Assembly (NCBI RefSeq): GCF_905475465.1
Contig: NC_062242.1
Location: forward strand, 8,335,501-8,399,500
DNA length: 64,000 bases
DNA from: Pieris napi
Lineage: Eukaryota; Arthropoda; Insecta; Lepidoptera; Pieridae
Direction of reading: 5' to 3'
Shown: in pieces, positions 1 to 9,369 of the stretch
How positions within the stretch are numbered: position 1 is the stretch's first letter
How the letters are laid out: each line of letters starts with the position of its first letter
Notes under the pieces: model-generated
Database searches by the model: none
What the model saw: only the letters and a program-made list of their open reading frames with translations
Told to the model about the DNA's origin: nothing
Translations under genes and position numbers: made by a program

Positions 1-73
1 GCGGCGCATTGGTGTGTTCGAACGTTTGTACAGTTTTATGCGGGTACCTCGTGTGGATGACAATTATTTCAAA

Positions 74-178
74 ATGGCAGTTTGGAGCGTGGAAGCAGTG
101 ACAGGTTTTATAAGGATATATCGGGAACATCCATGTTTATGGCAAGTTAAAAATAAGTCGGCTTATACAAACCGTAAT
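74..178 (+). pseudogene. MADF-domain fragment (Harbinger accessory ORF relic)
   Basis: The reading frame from the ATG at 74 gives about 35 residues with the start of a MADF domain: a hydrophobic GFIRIYREHPCLW block followed by a lysine-rich stretch and YTNRN. MADF (Myb/SANT-like) proteins bind DNA and are the usual second protein of PIF/Harbinger transposons. The frame leaves recognisable MADF sequence at about 178, exactly where antisense transposase sequence begins, so its C-terminal two thirds are missing. I infer an internally deleted Harbinger element rather than a host gene. The continuation of the open frame to 262 is only the complement of the transposase. Confidence 0.6.
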
Positions 179-494
179 TTAAATCTTCAAATGAACGTCC
201 AGTTGCCAGATATCTTAATGTTGCGGAAAGACGTTCTTCTGGTGTTATGCATTTTCTCATAACTGTATCTTGCTTAGTAATTCTATGACGGATAAGTTCC
301 AATAAGCAATCAAAATTATCGCCGTCCATCCTTAGGTAATTTTTAAAATCTTCTGGATAGTTTTCTCGTATTTCTTTTAACATGGGTAAATGTCCAAATT
401 TTCGTCTATATATCTTAACCCATACACGTCTCCTTTTTAGATTATTAAAACCAACCACGAAACCAGCTAACGCGATCACTAGACGTGTATCCAT
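147..494 (-). pseudogene. Harbinger (HARBI1-like) transposase, N-terminal part only
   Basis: Read leftward from the ATG at 494-492 this gives about 115 residues typical of the N-terminal helical region of insect HARBI1-like nucleases. Landmarks are RRKFGHLPML, YPEDFKNYLRM, FDCLLELI and the later ERLSATLRYLATG block. The frame also runs open upstream to 761, but that part is not family-like; the methionine at 494 fits the usual start. The catalytic DDE domain is absent: recognisable sequence stops near 180 and abuts the oppositely oriented MADF fragment. The original element therefore had two convergent genes and lost everything between them. Non-functional as it stands. Confidence 0.7.
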
Positions 495-559
495 TTCTAC
501 TGTACCGGTTAAAACTGAAAGAAAACTTTTAAAATTGGTCGACATTCCACGCGCCATTC

Positions 560-760
560 CATACTGCGATCTAAACTCTCGAAAAGCATTTATACGTACA
601 GTTTTATCTGCAGGAAAGCGAAATAGACAGTTTGAACCGCAGTTCAAACTGTTATTACAATTTAAGCGTAAAGTAGAAGCACAGATCAGCGCGCGGTCTA
701 GTCTGCACAGATTTATCTGCAGATTGGTGCGCAGTTCCAGAAATGCCATTCCGAACTGCA
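560..760. other. Subterminal region of the Harbinger relic
   Basis: Between the transposase start and the neighbouring MITE lies sequence with short repeated blocks in both orientations, such as TTATCTGCAG (twice) and variants of GAACTGCG/CGCAGTTC. Clustered short motifs like these are typical of Harbinger subterminal regions, but I could not define the terminal inverted repeat or a TSD here. Confidence 0.3.
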
Positions 761-856
761 CGTGTGAAGGCCGCTATTACGGTTCCAACAGCCTGAGACC
801 GAGATTTCACAGGAAGATTTTTTTGAAAGTATGTTTTTGTTATTATTTGATTCGCC

Positions 857-1103
857 CAGCCCTGCGATTCTGTAACTCACTTCACGAACTCACACAGCGG
901 TTTTCGCATCGGCGGTCTCTCTCAAAACAGTCGTGAAGCAGTCATTTTATGATTTGGCATTCTGATAAACAATAAAATACAAGCTCCCACCTTTTCAGAA
1001 TGCCAAATCATAAAATGACTGCTTCACGACTGATTTGAGAGCGACCGCCGATGCGAAAACCGCTGTGTGAGTTCGTGAAGTGAGTTACAGAATCGCAGGG
1101 CTG
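857..1103. mobile_element. Palindromic MITE, copy 1 (near-complete)
   Basis: Two arms of about 110 bp, left 857-966 and right about 995-1103, are almost perfect reverse complements. They start with CAGCCCTGCGATTCTGTAAC and its complement. About 30 bp of AT-rich loop separates them. There is no coding capacity. The same unit recurs at 38054, 50111, 54504 and 56978. Long arms with a short loop make this a foldback-type MITE; the parent transposon family cannot be named from the sequence alone. Confidence 0.8.
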
Positions 1104-1618
1104 ATTTGTAAATTGTACGTTAAGTTTACAAATAATTTTGTGAGTACAGACTTTTTTGGTCTTGTTTTAGCCAAACTGCGATCCAAATATTCAAAGTAAA
1201 AAATATAAACAATTTGAAACACAAAGGTAATCCAATTATAAATTTGGCATTACCATTTCAATTACAAAAGACTTACTGTCAAAATAATCCAATTAATAAC
1301 TTTAAATTAAAATTTCAATTATAAAAAAGCTTATTACAGTACTGTCACTCACAAAAATTAAGATTTTACGGAGAAACCGTGAGCATGACATTTACGTACA
1401 AACGTATTGCAAGAAATATTTGAAATTTTAAAACGGAATTCGCGTCTTGAATTTGAAATGTTTGAGTTATGACATATAAATGTTTTGTTCCTGGCGCGCA
1501 CATACTATATGGAAATCAGATAAATGCAAGTCATATTCTTGTATATATGATTTTAATACTGTCTTATGTTGAACTGATTTTAAACTATAGCATTTGTTTA
1601 AATAAAACACTATTTTGA
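1104..1618. other. No feature seen
   Basis: AT-rich sequence with two loosely similar stretches (about 1225-1275 and 1285-1330, both with TAATCCAATTA and TTTCAATTA). No ORF, RNA or recognisable repeat. Confidence 0.5.
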
Positions 1619-1773
1619 CCGGATTGAAGTTATGTATTATTATAAATTTACAACTATTTAACATAATTTTAAATTTATCTGACGTTTCGCGTGCTTTACA
1701 GCGTGCGTGGTCACGGTGACCGAAGACCAAAGATGTTGAATGTCAAAAAGTATCACAGCTGCAGAGAAAGTTG
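1619..1773 (+). repeat. Unclassified dispersed repeat, copy 1
   Basis: About 155 bp, closely matched by 60123-60280 in the same orientation. The shared core includes GACGTTTCGCGTGCTTTACA followed by a GC-rich GCGTGCGTGGTCACGGTGAC block. GGTCACGGTGACC at 1709-1721 is a perfect palindrome around a central G. Two copies 58 kb apart show it is an interspersed element. I do not recognise its class. Confidence 0.65.
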
Positions 1774-3120
1774 CATTATCTGTATTTATTTCCCCGTCTT
1801 CTCTATTGAAATTGGGGTGTTTTTTGATTTAAATGGCTTCGCGTACCAATCTTGGGAAGAATCTGTTCTCTTTTGCAAGTACTTTCGGTAAAAGTTATGT
1901 CAATCAAAGACAATACTATAGCATTTGTTTTTCAAAATCGAACCGATCGTGTTTTGTTTGTAGAAATCAATATTTTTTTTCTTCGTAGTCTTCATTACTG
2001 AAGGTTGTGCCTGTCTTGAAATCTCCGGACCAATACTGCTTCATCTTTCTTCTCTATTTACTTAACTAATACAAATAAAATTTGTTTCAGTTTCTTATTT
2101 GTACTATGACTAGATTAAATATTATCCTATAACTAAGGCTATTGACATTATATGTAATATGAATTATTTAGTCCAATGGTATAAAGAAGGATAACATTAT
2201 TATAATTCAGAAGTTTAGTTAGAACGTCTAGATAACTTAACATACCTTCAAATACCACTTTAAAGGAAACATACGGTTAGTACAAAAAAGGGCAAATGAC
2301 CTCAATCAATCGCGATTTAATTACTTTTAATCAAACAATTTAAGGGTCATATTAATTTGCACGTCCAATGTAAACGTCGAGAACTATTCGAGAATTTCAT
2401 TTTGTTTGACTTTTAACTGGGCAATAAAATAACAACATGCAAGTTTAATATGAATCCTGTGGTGCGACCGGCACTTAAATTTTATATGCTGTCATAAAAT
2501 TTTCTTCACAAAAATTAATATAGTATGAATTTCGGTGAAATTTTATAAAGCGGATTGGTTTATAGATATAGTCATCCCGGGTTATCCTTTATTGCATTTA
2601 AATGAATATAGCGAACGATTAAACGACTTCAACGGTATATATTTTTAATCTCTCAGTTTATATGTTACTTACGTTTTGCTTGTGAACGGTAACGTGAACT
2701 TTTGATGAATGTTCGGACTTAAACTACAAAAGTCCATAATAATAATTCAAAAAGTCTGAATATATATATAATTTGTATTATTTTACTAACCAATATTAAT
2801 GAATCTGAAAATTAACGACTATTTGATAGTCTGTAGTCCTTATTATTTATATAGAAGAAATTGTGGAAGCGTCAGCTGTCATTGTCATTTAATAATGTCA
2901 AAGTCGACTTGGTTCGAGGCCGTTAGTACGAATGGTTTATTTGTCAATGTTGCTAGATCTACAAATTAACGACTATTCAATGGTCGATAATAATAATGAC
3001 TCCATACTCGTTATTATTATTATTAAAAGTAGTTTATCATATCACTTTAAACATTTAAAACTTATTAATAATAAATATTAAAGTATATCTTTGACACTCG
3101 TTTCTATGACTGCCGTTTGA
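1774..3120. other. No gene seen
   Basis: AT-rich sequence with many stops in all frames. The only internal structure noted is a short duplicated phrase AATTAACGACTAT (about 2811 and 2965) and ATT/AAT runs near 2990-3070. Confidence 0.5.
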
Positions 3121-3149
3121 CTCTGTGGTCGATTCGGGTTCTGTCGTGG

Positions 3150-3337
3150 AACGAGTACACGTGCTATAATATATATGGGAACTGATTGGTGCGGCCCTTA
3201 GTTCAATTGGGCGGTCGAACCAATAAGAAGACTTTAATGTCGAAATTAAATGGCTGATGCCAAAAAACTAATTTATGACGTCATTATCTTCAACAATTCA
3301 TCGTGGACTCTGGACACAATAATTCACGAAAGTAAGT
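3150..3337 (+). promoter_or_regulatory. Possible promoter with CRE and splice donor
   Basis: This stretch holds a TATA-like run (TATAATATATAT near 3165), a CCAAT motif near 3220, a perfect palindromic CRE TGACGTCA at 3276-3283, and a GTAAGT donor-like site at 3332-3337. Each alone is weak. Together they could mark a promoter plus noncoding first exon, or simply the edge of the repeat domain that begins at 3361. No coding sequence supports it. Confidence 0.2.
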
Positions 3338-3360
3338 TTCAACCCTGTTATTTCCTTATG

Positions 3361-4160
3361 TTAAGGATGCGCGCGTGATATGTTGGCTTGCGTGCGAGTG
3401 TGCGGCAAGTGTGTGCCTTGCTGGTTGAAACGGACTGCCAATGTGGTGCGGTCATGGTGTGTTCCTGAGGCCCGCAACCTTGAGAGGCGGGCCTCGGCGG
3501 ACGTGCATCCTGTGCGCGTGGCGGGCACTGTCCCGGAAGATGTGTTCTTTGAACACATATCAGGCGCAGTCCTGGTTTACGTTGCTAACGTGGGAACTTG
3601 TACAAGTTAAGTATGAGAATGTGTGAGATGTTTTGCGAGATGATGTATGCATACTTTTGAAAGTGAAGTGTTTTGTTAAAAGTTGTGGTAGTGTGATTTT
3701 GTATGAGGGCCTTGGATGCGTGATGTATGATAGACTAGGCACTAACGTAATGTCGTCGTGATTTACTAACTGGATAAATGTTGCACAGATTGCGATGACG
3801 AATACCCCGATGACGTTGGTGAGCCTTTGGCTGCGTGTACTAATCCTTCAGCTTTCTCAAGAACACACGAACCACATATTGTCACACATTTTAGATGTAA
3901 GATTTTGTAAAACAATTAGCAGATTTCGTACTGTGTGTGATGTTGTAAGCTAAATAACTAAATACATATAAGCAGAAATCATAGTGGGTGGTTTCGATCC
4001 CCACCCGCCTTCTATAAAAGAAAGACTTCAGTGTGGCACGGGCTCTGTTGTTGCTCGGACGCTGACAAGAAAAGTGGTTGGTGTCTAGGCCGCATACTGT
4101 GAGTTAATTCTGTGTTATTTTTATTCGGTTGTTTTTGTGTAATTGTTTTATGGTTAACGG
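3361..4160. repeat. Left flank of the satellite, with a divergent first hairpin unit
   Basis: A GC-rich start (3361-3600) gives way to AT-rich DNA. At 3541-3557 is the perfect hairpin TGTGTTC-TTT-GAACACA, followed by ATCAGGCGCAG, which is the same order of parts as in the 90-bp satellite unit starting 600 bp further on. Near 3985-4010 is an isolated tRNA-like B-box (GGTTTCGATCCCCACC) without an A-box. The short ORFs here (3380-3626) look accidental. I interpret this as the unamplified left part of the sequence from which the satellite arose. Confidence 0.5.
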
Positions 4161-5968
4161 TGTTACGGGTGCCTACCTGAAAGATATGTTGAAATAACAT
4201 AAATCAGGGGAAGCCCCGTCAGCCTTAGTGCTGGAGCTCTTTTGAGAGTGTGTTACGGGTTCTGGCCTGAAAGATATGTTGAAATAACATAAATCAGGCG
4301 CAGTCCCGTCAGCCTTAGTGCTGGAGCTCTTTTGAGAGTGTGTTACGGGTTCTGGCCTGAAAGATATGTTGAAATAACATATATCAGGCGCAGTCCCGTC
4401 AGCCTTAGTGCTGGAGCTCTTTTGAGAGTGTGTTACGGGTGCCTACCTGAAAGATATGTTGAAATAACATAAATCAGGCGAAGCCCCGTCAGCCTTAGTG
4501 CTGGGGCTCTTTTGATAGTGTGTTACGGGTTCTGGCCTGAAAGATATGTTGAAATAACATAAATCAGGCGAAGCCCCGTCAGCCTTAGTGCTGGGGCTCT
4601 TTTGAGAGTGTGTTACGGGTTCTGGCCTGAAAGATATGTTGAGATAACATAAATCAGGCGAAGCCCCGTCAGCCTTAGTGCTGGAGCTCTTTTGAGAGTG
4701 TGTTACGGGTTCTGGCCTGAAAGATATGTTAAAATAACATAAATCAGGCGCAGTCCCGTCAGCCTTAGTGCTGGAGCTCTTTTGAGAGTGAATTACGGGT
4801 GCCTACCTAAAAGATATGTTGAAATAACATAAATCAGGCGAAGCCCCGTCAGCCTTAGTGCTGGAGCTCTTTTGAGAGTGTGTTACGGGTGCCTACCTGA
4901 AAGATATGTTGAAATAACATAAATCAGGCGAAGCCCCGTCAGCCTTAGTGCTGGGGCTCTTTTGAGAGTGTGTTACGGGTTCTGGCCTGAAAGATATGTT
5001 GAAATAACATAAATCAGGCGCAGTCCCGTCAGTCTTTTGAGAGTGTGTTACGGGTGCCTACCTGAAAGATATGTTGAAATAAGATAAATCAGGCGCAGTC
5101 CCGTCAGCCTTAGTGCTGGAGCTCTTTTGAGAGTGTGTTACGGGTTCTGGCCTGAAAAATATGTTGAAATAACATAAATCAGGCGCAGTCCCGTCAGCCT
5201 TAGTGCTGGAGCTCTTTTGAGAGTGTGTTACGGGTTCTGGCCTGAAAGATATGTTGAAATAACATAAATCAGGCGAAGTCCCGTCGTCCTTAGTGCTGGA
5301 GCTCTTTTGAGAGAGTGTTACGGGTTCTGACCTGAAAGATATGTTGAAATAACATAAATCAGGCGAAGTCCCGTCAGCCTTAGTGCTGGAGCTCTTTTGA
5401 GAGTGTGTTACGGGTGCCTACCTGAAAGATATGTTGAAATAACATAAATCAGGCGCAGGCCTGGCAGCCTTTGTGCTGGAGCTCTTTAGAGAGTGTGTTA
5501 CGGGTGCTGACCTGAAAGATGTGTTGAAATAACATAAATCAGGCCTAGCCCCGACAGCCTTAGTGCTGGAGCTCTTTTGAGAGTGTGTTACCTGGGCTGA
5601 CCTGAAAGATGTGTTGAAATAACATAAATCAGGCCTAGCCCCGACAGCCTTAGTGCTGGAGCTCTTTTGAGAGTGTGTTACGGGTGCTGACCTGAAAGAT
5701 ATGTTGAAATAACATAAATCAGGCGCAGTCCCGTCAGCCTTAGTGCTGGAGCTCTTTTGAGAGTGTGTTACGGGTGCTGACCTGAAAGATATGTTGAAAT
5801 AACATAAATCAGGCGCAGTCCCGTCAGCCTTAGTGCTGGAGCTCTTTTGAGAGTGTGTTACGGGTGCTGACCTGAAAGATATGTTGAAATAACATAAATC
5901 AGGCGCAGTCCCGTCAGCCTTAGTGCTGGAGCTCTTTTGAGAGTGTGTTACGGGGGCTGACCTGAAAG
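4161..5968. repeat. 90-bp satellite array, block 1 (about 20 units)
   Basis: Head-to-tail units of 90 bp, except one with a 19-20 bp deletion near 5030. Each has GTTACGGG, a variable GTGCTGAC/TTCTGGC/TGCCTAC block, CCTGAAAGATATGTTGAAAT, AACATAAATCAGGCG, a variable CAGTCCCGTCAGCC block, and CTTAGTGCTGGAGCTCTTTT. CCTGA/TCAGG and TATGTT/AACATA form a stem with a GAAAT loop. Unit subtypes occur in a non-random order that returns in block 2. No ORF runs through it. There are no unique spacers, so it is not a CRISPR array. Confidence 0.97.
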
Positions 5969-8900
5969 TTTTTTTTTTTTTTTTTTTTTTTATGTAATAG
6001 GAGGCAAACGGGCAGGAGGCTCACCTGATGTTAAGTGATACCTCCGCCCATGGACACTCACAATGCCAGAAGGCTCGCAAGTGCGTTGCCGGCCTTTCAA
6101 GAATTGGTACGCTCTTTTCTTGAAGGACCCTAAGTCGAATTGGTTCGGAAAAACTTCTGTGGGCAGCTGGTTCCACATAGTGGTGGTGCGCGGCAAAAAC
6201 TGCCTTAGAAAACGCTCTGTTGTGGAACGACGGACGTCGAGGTGATACGGATGGTATTTTGTATTTTGCCTTGACGTCCGATGATGAAACTCAGCTGCAG
6301 GTATTAGACCGAACAACTCCTCTGAACACTCTCCATGGTAAATGCGGTAGAAGATGCAGAGAGATCCTACATCTCTACGCAACGCCAAGGGATCAAGCCG
6401 CACGGAAAGTGACTGGTCGTCGACGATTCGAACCGCTCTTCGTTGAATACGGTCAAGTGGAAGGAGCTGGTACTGGGGAGCTCCTGCCCAGAGGTGAGAG
6501 CAGTACTCCATGTGGGGCCGAATTTGCGCCTTATATAGTTGCAAGCGGTGGCCCGGAGTGAAGTACCGTCTCGCCTTGCTGAGCACACCAAGCTTTTTGG
6601 AGGCTAATTTAGCCTTTCCTTCCAGATGACCGCGAAACTGAACGTTATTCGATATGTCAACGCCCAGTATTCCGATGCTAGCTGAGGCTTTAAGGAGAGT
6701 GTCTTCGAAGAGGGGAGTAGCGACAAAGGGAGTTTTTTTAGCGGAAAACGCGCATACTTGTGTCTTCTTGGGGTTAAATTGGACTAGATTTAGTCTACCC
6801 CAGTCCGAGACTCCACGTAGAAGAGTTTCGACTTCAGACACAAGTTTGTTCCGGTACTCATCGACAACAGCCCGAGAAATACCTGCCCGGCCAGTGTAAA
6901 AAGTATCCCCAGTGCTGTCGTCCGCATAGCAATGGATGTTGCTAAGCTGCAACATATCATTGATATGCAGAATAAACAGGGTCGGGGATAGGACACAGCC
7001 TTGTGGGACACCAGCATTCACAGGTTTCAGGTCGGAGCATGCTCCGTCGATGACGACTTTGATGCTTCGATCAGCGAGAAAGCTGGAAATCCAGTTGCAT
7101 AATTTCTCAGGGAGCCCATAGGCTGGAAGCTTCGAGAGCAATGCTCTGTGCCACACCCGATCGAAGGCTTTCGCTATGTCCAAACTTACCGCCAGCGCTT
7201 CCCCCTTGGACTCAATTGCCTCTGCCCACCTATGTGTAAGGTATACAAGGAGGTCACCAGCCGAGCGACCACGACGAAAACCGTACTGGGAATCGCTAAT
7301 CAGCTGGTGGCCCTCTAGATACCTCAAGAGCTGGCTGTTAATAATGGTTTCCATTATTTTGGAGAACAAGGAGGTTATAGCTATTGGGCGATAGTTGGAC
7401 GGATCAGAGCGATCGCCTTTTTTAGGGATCGGATGTACCGAAGCGATCTTCCAGCACTTCGGAACAGCGCCGAGCGTGTAAAGGTACCGGAAAAGGCGCG
7501 TTAGGACCGGAGCCAACTCAGGAGCACAAGTACGCAGCACAATTGGGGGAATGCCATCAGGCCCGCTCGACCTATGGATGTCCAAGGAAGACAAAGCTTT
7601 ACGGATAGCACGTTGCCGGAATATAACTTCGGGCATCGTAGTATCACACCGCAATAGTGTCGGTGGTTCCTTCCCTTGATCATCCAAAGTGGAGTTCGAC
7701 GCAAAGAGACAGCCTAGAAGATCGGCCTTCTCTTTCGCGGTATGGGCCAGTGAGTCATCCTCCCTATGCAATGGTGGAATTGAGGGCTGACAGAAATTCC
7801 CTTGGACAGCTTTGGCAAGAGACCAGAAGGCTCGAGTTCCCGAAGGGAGGTGGGCCAACTTCTCACCAAATCTGGCAATGTGCTCTGACTTTGCTTTAGC
7901 GATTTCCCGCTTGAAGGACCTGGAGGCTGAATTGTATGCTTTTTTACGTTCGCCGATAGTCACATCACAGGATGTCACCGCTTCTGCACAGGCTTTGAAG
8001 CATTCATGCTTACGGCGTAAAGCCGCTTTGCAAGAACGCCTAAACCAAGGCTGGGACTTGCCACCGACCGGCACCGAAGAGAATGGAATAAAAAGATCCA
8101 TACCCTGCAGGACCACCTCGGCGACAGAGTCAGCGACGGCATCTGGAGTACTCGACGAAAAGCAAATGGGCCCCCAAGGGTAGGACGCAAAAAAAGACCG
8201 CATCCCATCCCAATCTGCTGACTTATAGTGCCACACGCGGCGACAGCCCGCGAAGCTAGGCCGTAGAGGGCGCGTGAACGGCACAATGCTCCGGACCACA
8301 CAATGATCTGATGAACCCAATGGCGGTTCAACAGAGACTTGGTAGTTCTCCGGATGTGAAGTCAGCAGATGGTCCAACCAAGAGGGTTTATGACCATCCA
8401 CATCTGGTATTCGCGTAATCGCAGGGACCATTTGTGTCAGGTCGTAGGCTAAAGCAAAGTCGTGAAAGGATCTTCCCGCGTGATCGGTAGTTTCAGAACC
8501 GAGCCAATCGGCATGGTGGGCGTTAAAATCGCCAAGTATCACGATTTCAGCGGTAGGAACCCTTTCGAGCAGGGAATCTGTAGCCATTTGGATGTGCTCA
8601 ATGAGTCGGTCAGTTTCGGTATTTCCGCTATGGGACCTATACAGGCATGCGTAGAATCGCGGATGGTCATCGCAGTCTACGCGCAGCCAGAGGTTAGATA
8701 GGTCCCTTCCTTCAAGCGTCCCGAGGCGACGAGAACAGATATCCTCTCTGACGTACACGCAAACTCCAGCCCGCGGCACAAATGAATGTTCCAATTTGTA
8801 CCCCGGGTAGGAGAGGTAGGAAGTATCAGCCGGGGAGGAAATCTGAGTCTCGGTAAGAAAGAGCAAGGCCGGCTTCGCAGTCTCTAGATGATGGTGGACA

Positions 8901-9369
8901 GCGTTGATGTTGGAATTGAGCCCCCTAACATTTGTGAAGTCCACGGCGAGTGTGGACGGGGGTGCCTTTGTTAAATTGCTCCGTTTGCCCCGAGAACGAT
9001 TACTGTTGTTTTTATCGAGCGCAGAATTGCCCCCCCCAGAATACGAAGGGCAGCCTGTGCGTCCACCACCGGGTGCTGTGTGTCCCGGTGTTGGACGCCC
9101 AGAGGGGGATTCTCCACCGCGAGCGCGTGTGGTACCCCCCTGGGGTAGTTTCTGTTTTTTCTGCACCTTCATATTTCTTGTAGAGGGGGGGGGGGGGGGA
9201 GAGGGATGGGCTCCGGGAGTCTCTCTCACCGCACGAAACGCGAGTACAATAGGGCGAACCTATTGCATCACTTCACGCCGGTTTTCTGAGAGACAGTGGT
9301 ACTGCCCCGGTCGTGCCTGCCCATTTGGCTGAAGCCCGAAGGCAACAGCATGGCACTCCCACTAGGAAA
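5969..9369 (-). mobile_element. Family A non-LTR retrotransposon inserted in the satellite
   Basis: The element lies on the minus strand: a poly(A) tail (as T) at 5969-5991, an EN-RT ORF at 5990-9229, and about 140 bp of 5' leader up to 9369. It interrupts one satellite unit between CCTGAAAG and ATGTCGAAATAAC. The unit phase shows a net gain of 3399 bp with about 2 bp of target lost, and no clean TSD is visible. The 5' end is probably truncated: the copy at 17031-18840 continues past the same CTCCCACTAGGA sequence into a longer 5' region. It must be younger than the array expansion around it. Confidence 0.92.
5990..9229 (-). CDS. Endonuclease-reverse transcriptase (non-LTR retrotransposon, 1079 aa)
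   Basis: An uninterrupted 1079-residue ORF. Residues 1-90 are basic and proline/glycine-rich with no zinc knuckle. An apurinic-type endonuclease follows (TETQI at 126-130, GDFNAHH at 233-239, SSDHC at 306-310). The reverse transcriptase then has SNYRPIAITS (611-620), SLDIAKAFD (682-690), GVPQGCVLSPT (740-750) and the catalytic YADD (778-781). The C-terminal tail is the conserved DRIQRRAVRIV...WNQLP region. The layout fits Jockey/CR1-type insect elements; I do not assign a clade firmly. All catalytic motifs are intact. The UAA stop is T plus two A of the poly(A) tail, so there is essentially no 3'UTR. Function: nicks target DNA and copies its own RNA in place. The antisense ORFs are shadows. 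Confidence 0.93.
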   Translation of the reverse strand: MRETPGAHPSPPPPPSTRNMKVQKKQKLPQGGTTRARGGESPSGRPTPGHTAPGGGRTGCPSYSGGGNSALDKNNSNRSRGKRSNLTKAPPSTLAVDFTNVRGLNSNINAVHHHLETAKPALLFLTETQISSPADTSYLSYPGYKLEHSFVPRAGVCVYVREDICSRRLGTLEGRDLSNLWLRVDCDDHPRFYACLYRSHSGNTETDRLIEHIQMATDSLLERVPTAEIVILGDFNAHHADWLGSETTDHAGRSFHDFALAYDLTQMVPAITRIPDVDGHKPSWLDHLLTSHPENYQVSVEPPLGSSDHCVVRSIVPFTRPLRPSFAGCRRVWHYKSADWDGMRSFFASYPWGPICFSSSTPDAVADSVAEVVLQGMDLFIPFSSVPVGGKSQPWFRRSCKAALRRKHECFKACAEAVTSCDVTIGERKKAYNSASRSFKREIAKAKSEHIARFGEKLAHLPSGTRAFWSLAKAVQGNFCQPSIPPLHREDDSLAHTAKEKADLLGCLFASNSTLDDQGKEPPTLLRCDTTMPEVIFRQRAIRKALSSLDIHRSSGPDGIPPIVLRTCAPELAPVLTRLFRYLYTLGAVPKCWKIASVHPIPKKGDRSDPSNYRPIAITSLFSKIMETIINSQLLRYLEGHQLISDSQYGFRRGRSAGDLLVYLTHRWAEAIESKGEALAVSLDIAKAFDRVWHRALLSKLPAYGLPEKLCNWISSFLADRSIKVVIDGACSDLKPVNAGVPQGCVLSPTLFILHINDMLQLSNIHCYADDSTGDTFYTGRAGISRAVVDEYRNKLVSEVETLLRGVSDWGRLNLVQFNPKKTQVCAFSAKKTPFVATPLFEDTLLKASASIGILGVDISNNVQFRGHLEGKAKLASKKLGVLSKARRYFTPGHRLQLYKAQIRPHMEYCSHLWAGAPQYQLLPLDRIQRRAVRIVDDQSLSVRLDPLALRRDVGSLCIFYRIYHGECSEELFGLIPAAEFHHRTSRQNTKYHPYHLDVRRSTTERFLRQFLPRTTTMWNQLPTEVFPNQFDLGSFKKRAYQFLKGRQRTCEPSGIVSVHGRRYHLTSGEPPARLPPIT

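Noticed and set aside
382..936. 184-codon plus-strand frame
   Set aside because: Antisense to the Harbinger transposase and running into the MITE arm.
3985..4012. tRNA-like B-box (GGTTTCGATCCCCACC)
   Set aside because: No A-box, no cloverleaf and no SINE body; not a tRNA gene.
6063..9332. Plus-strand and other-frame ORFs across the LINE
   Set aside because: Antisense or frame shadows of the 1079-aa EN-RT ORF.
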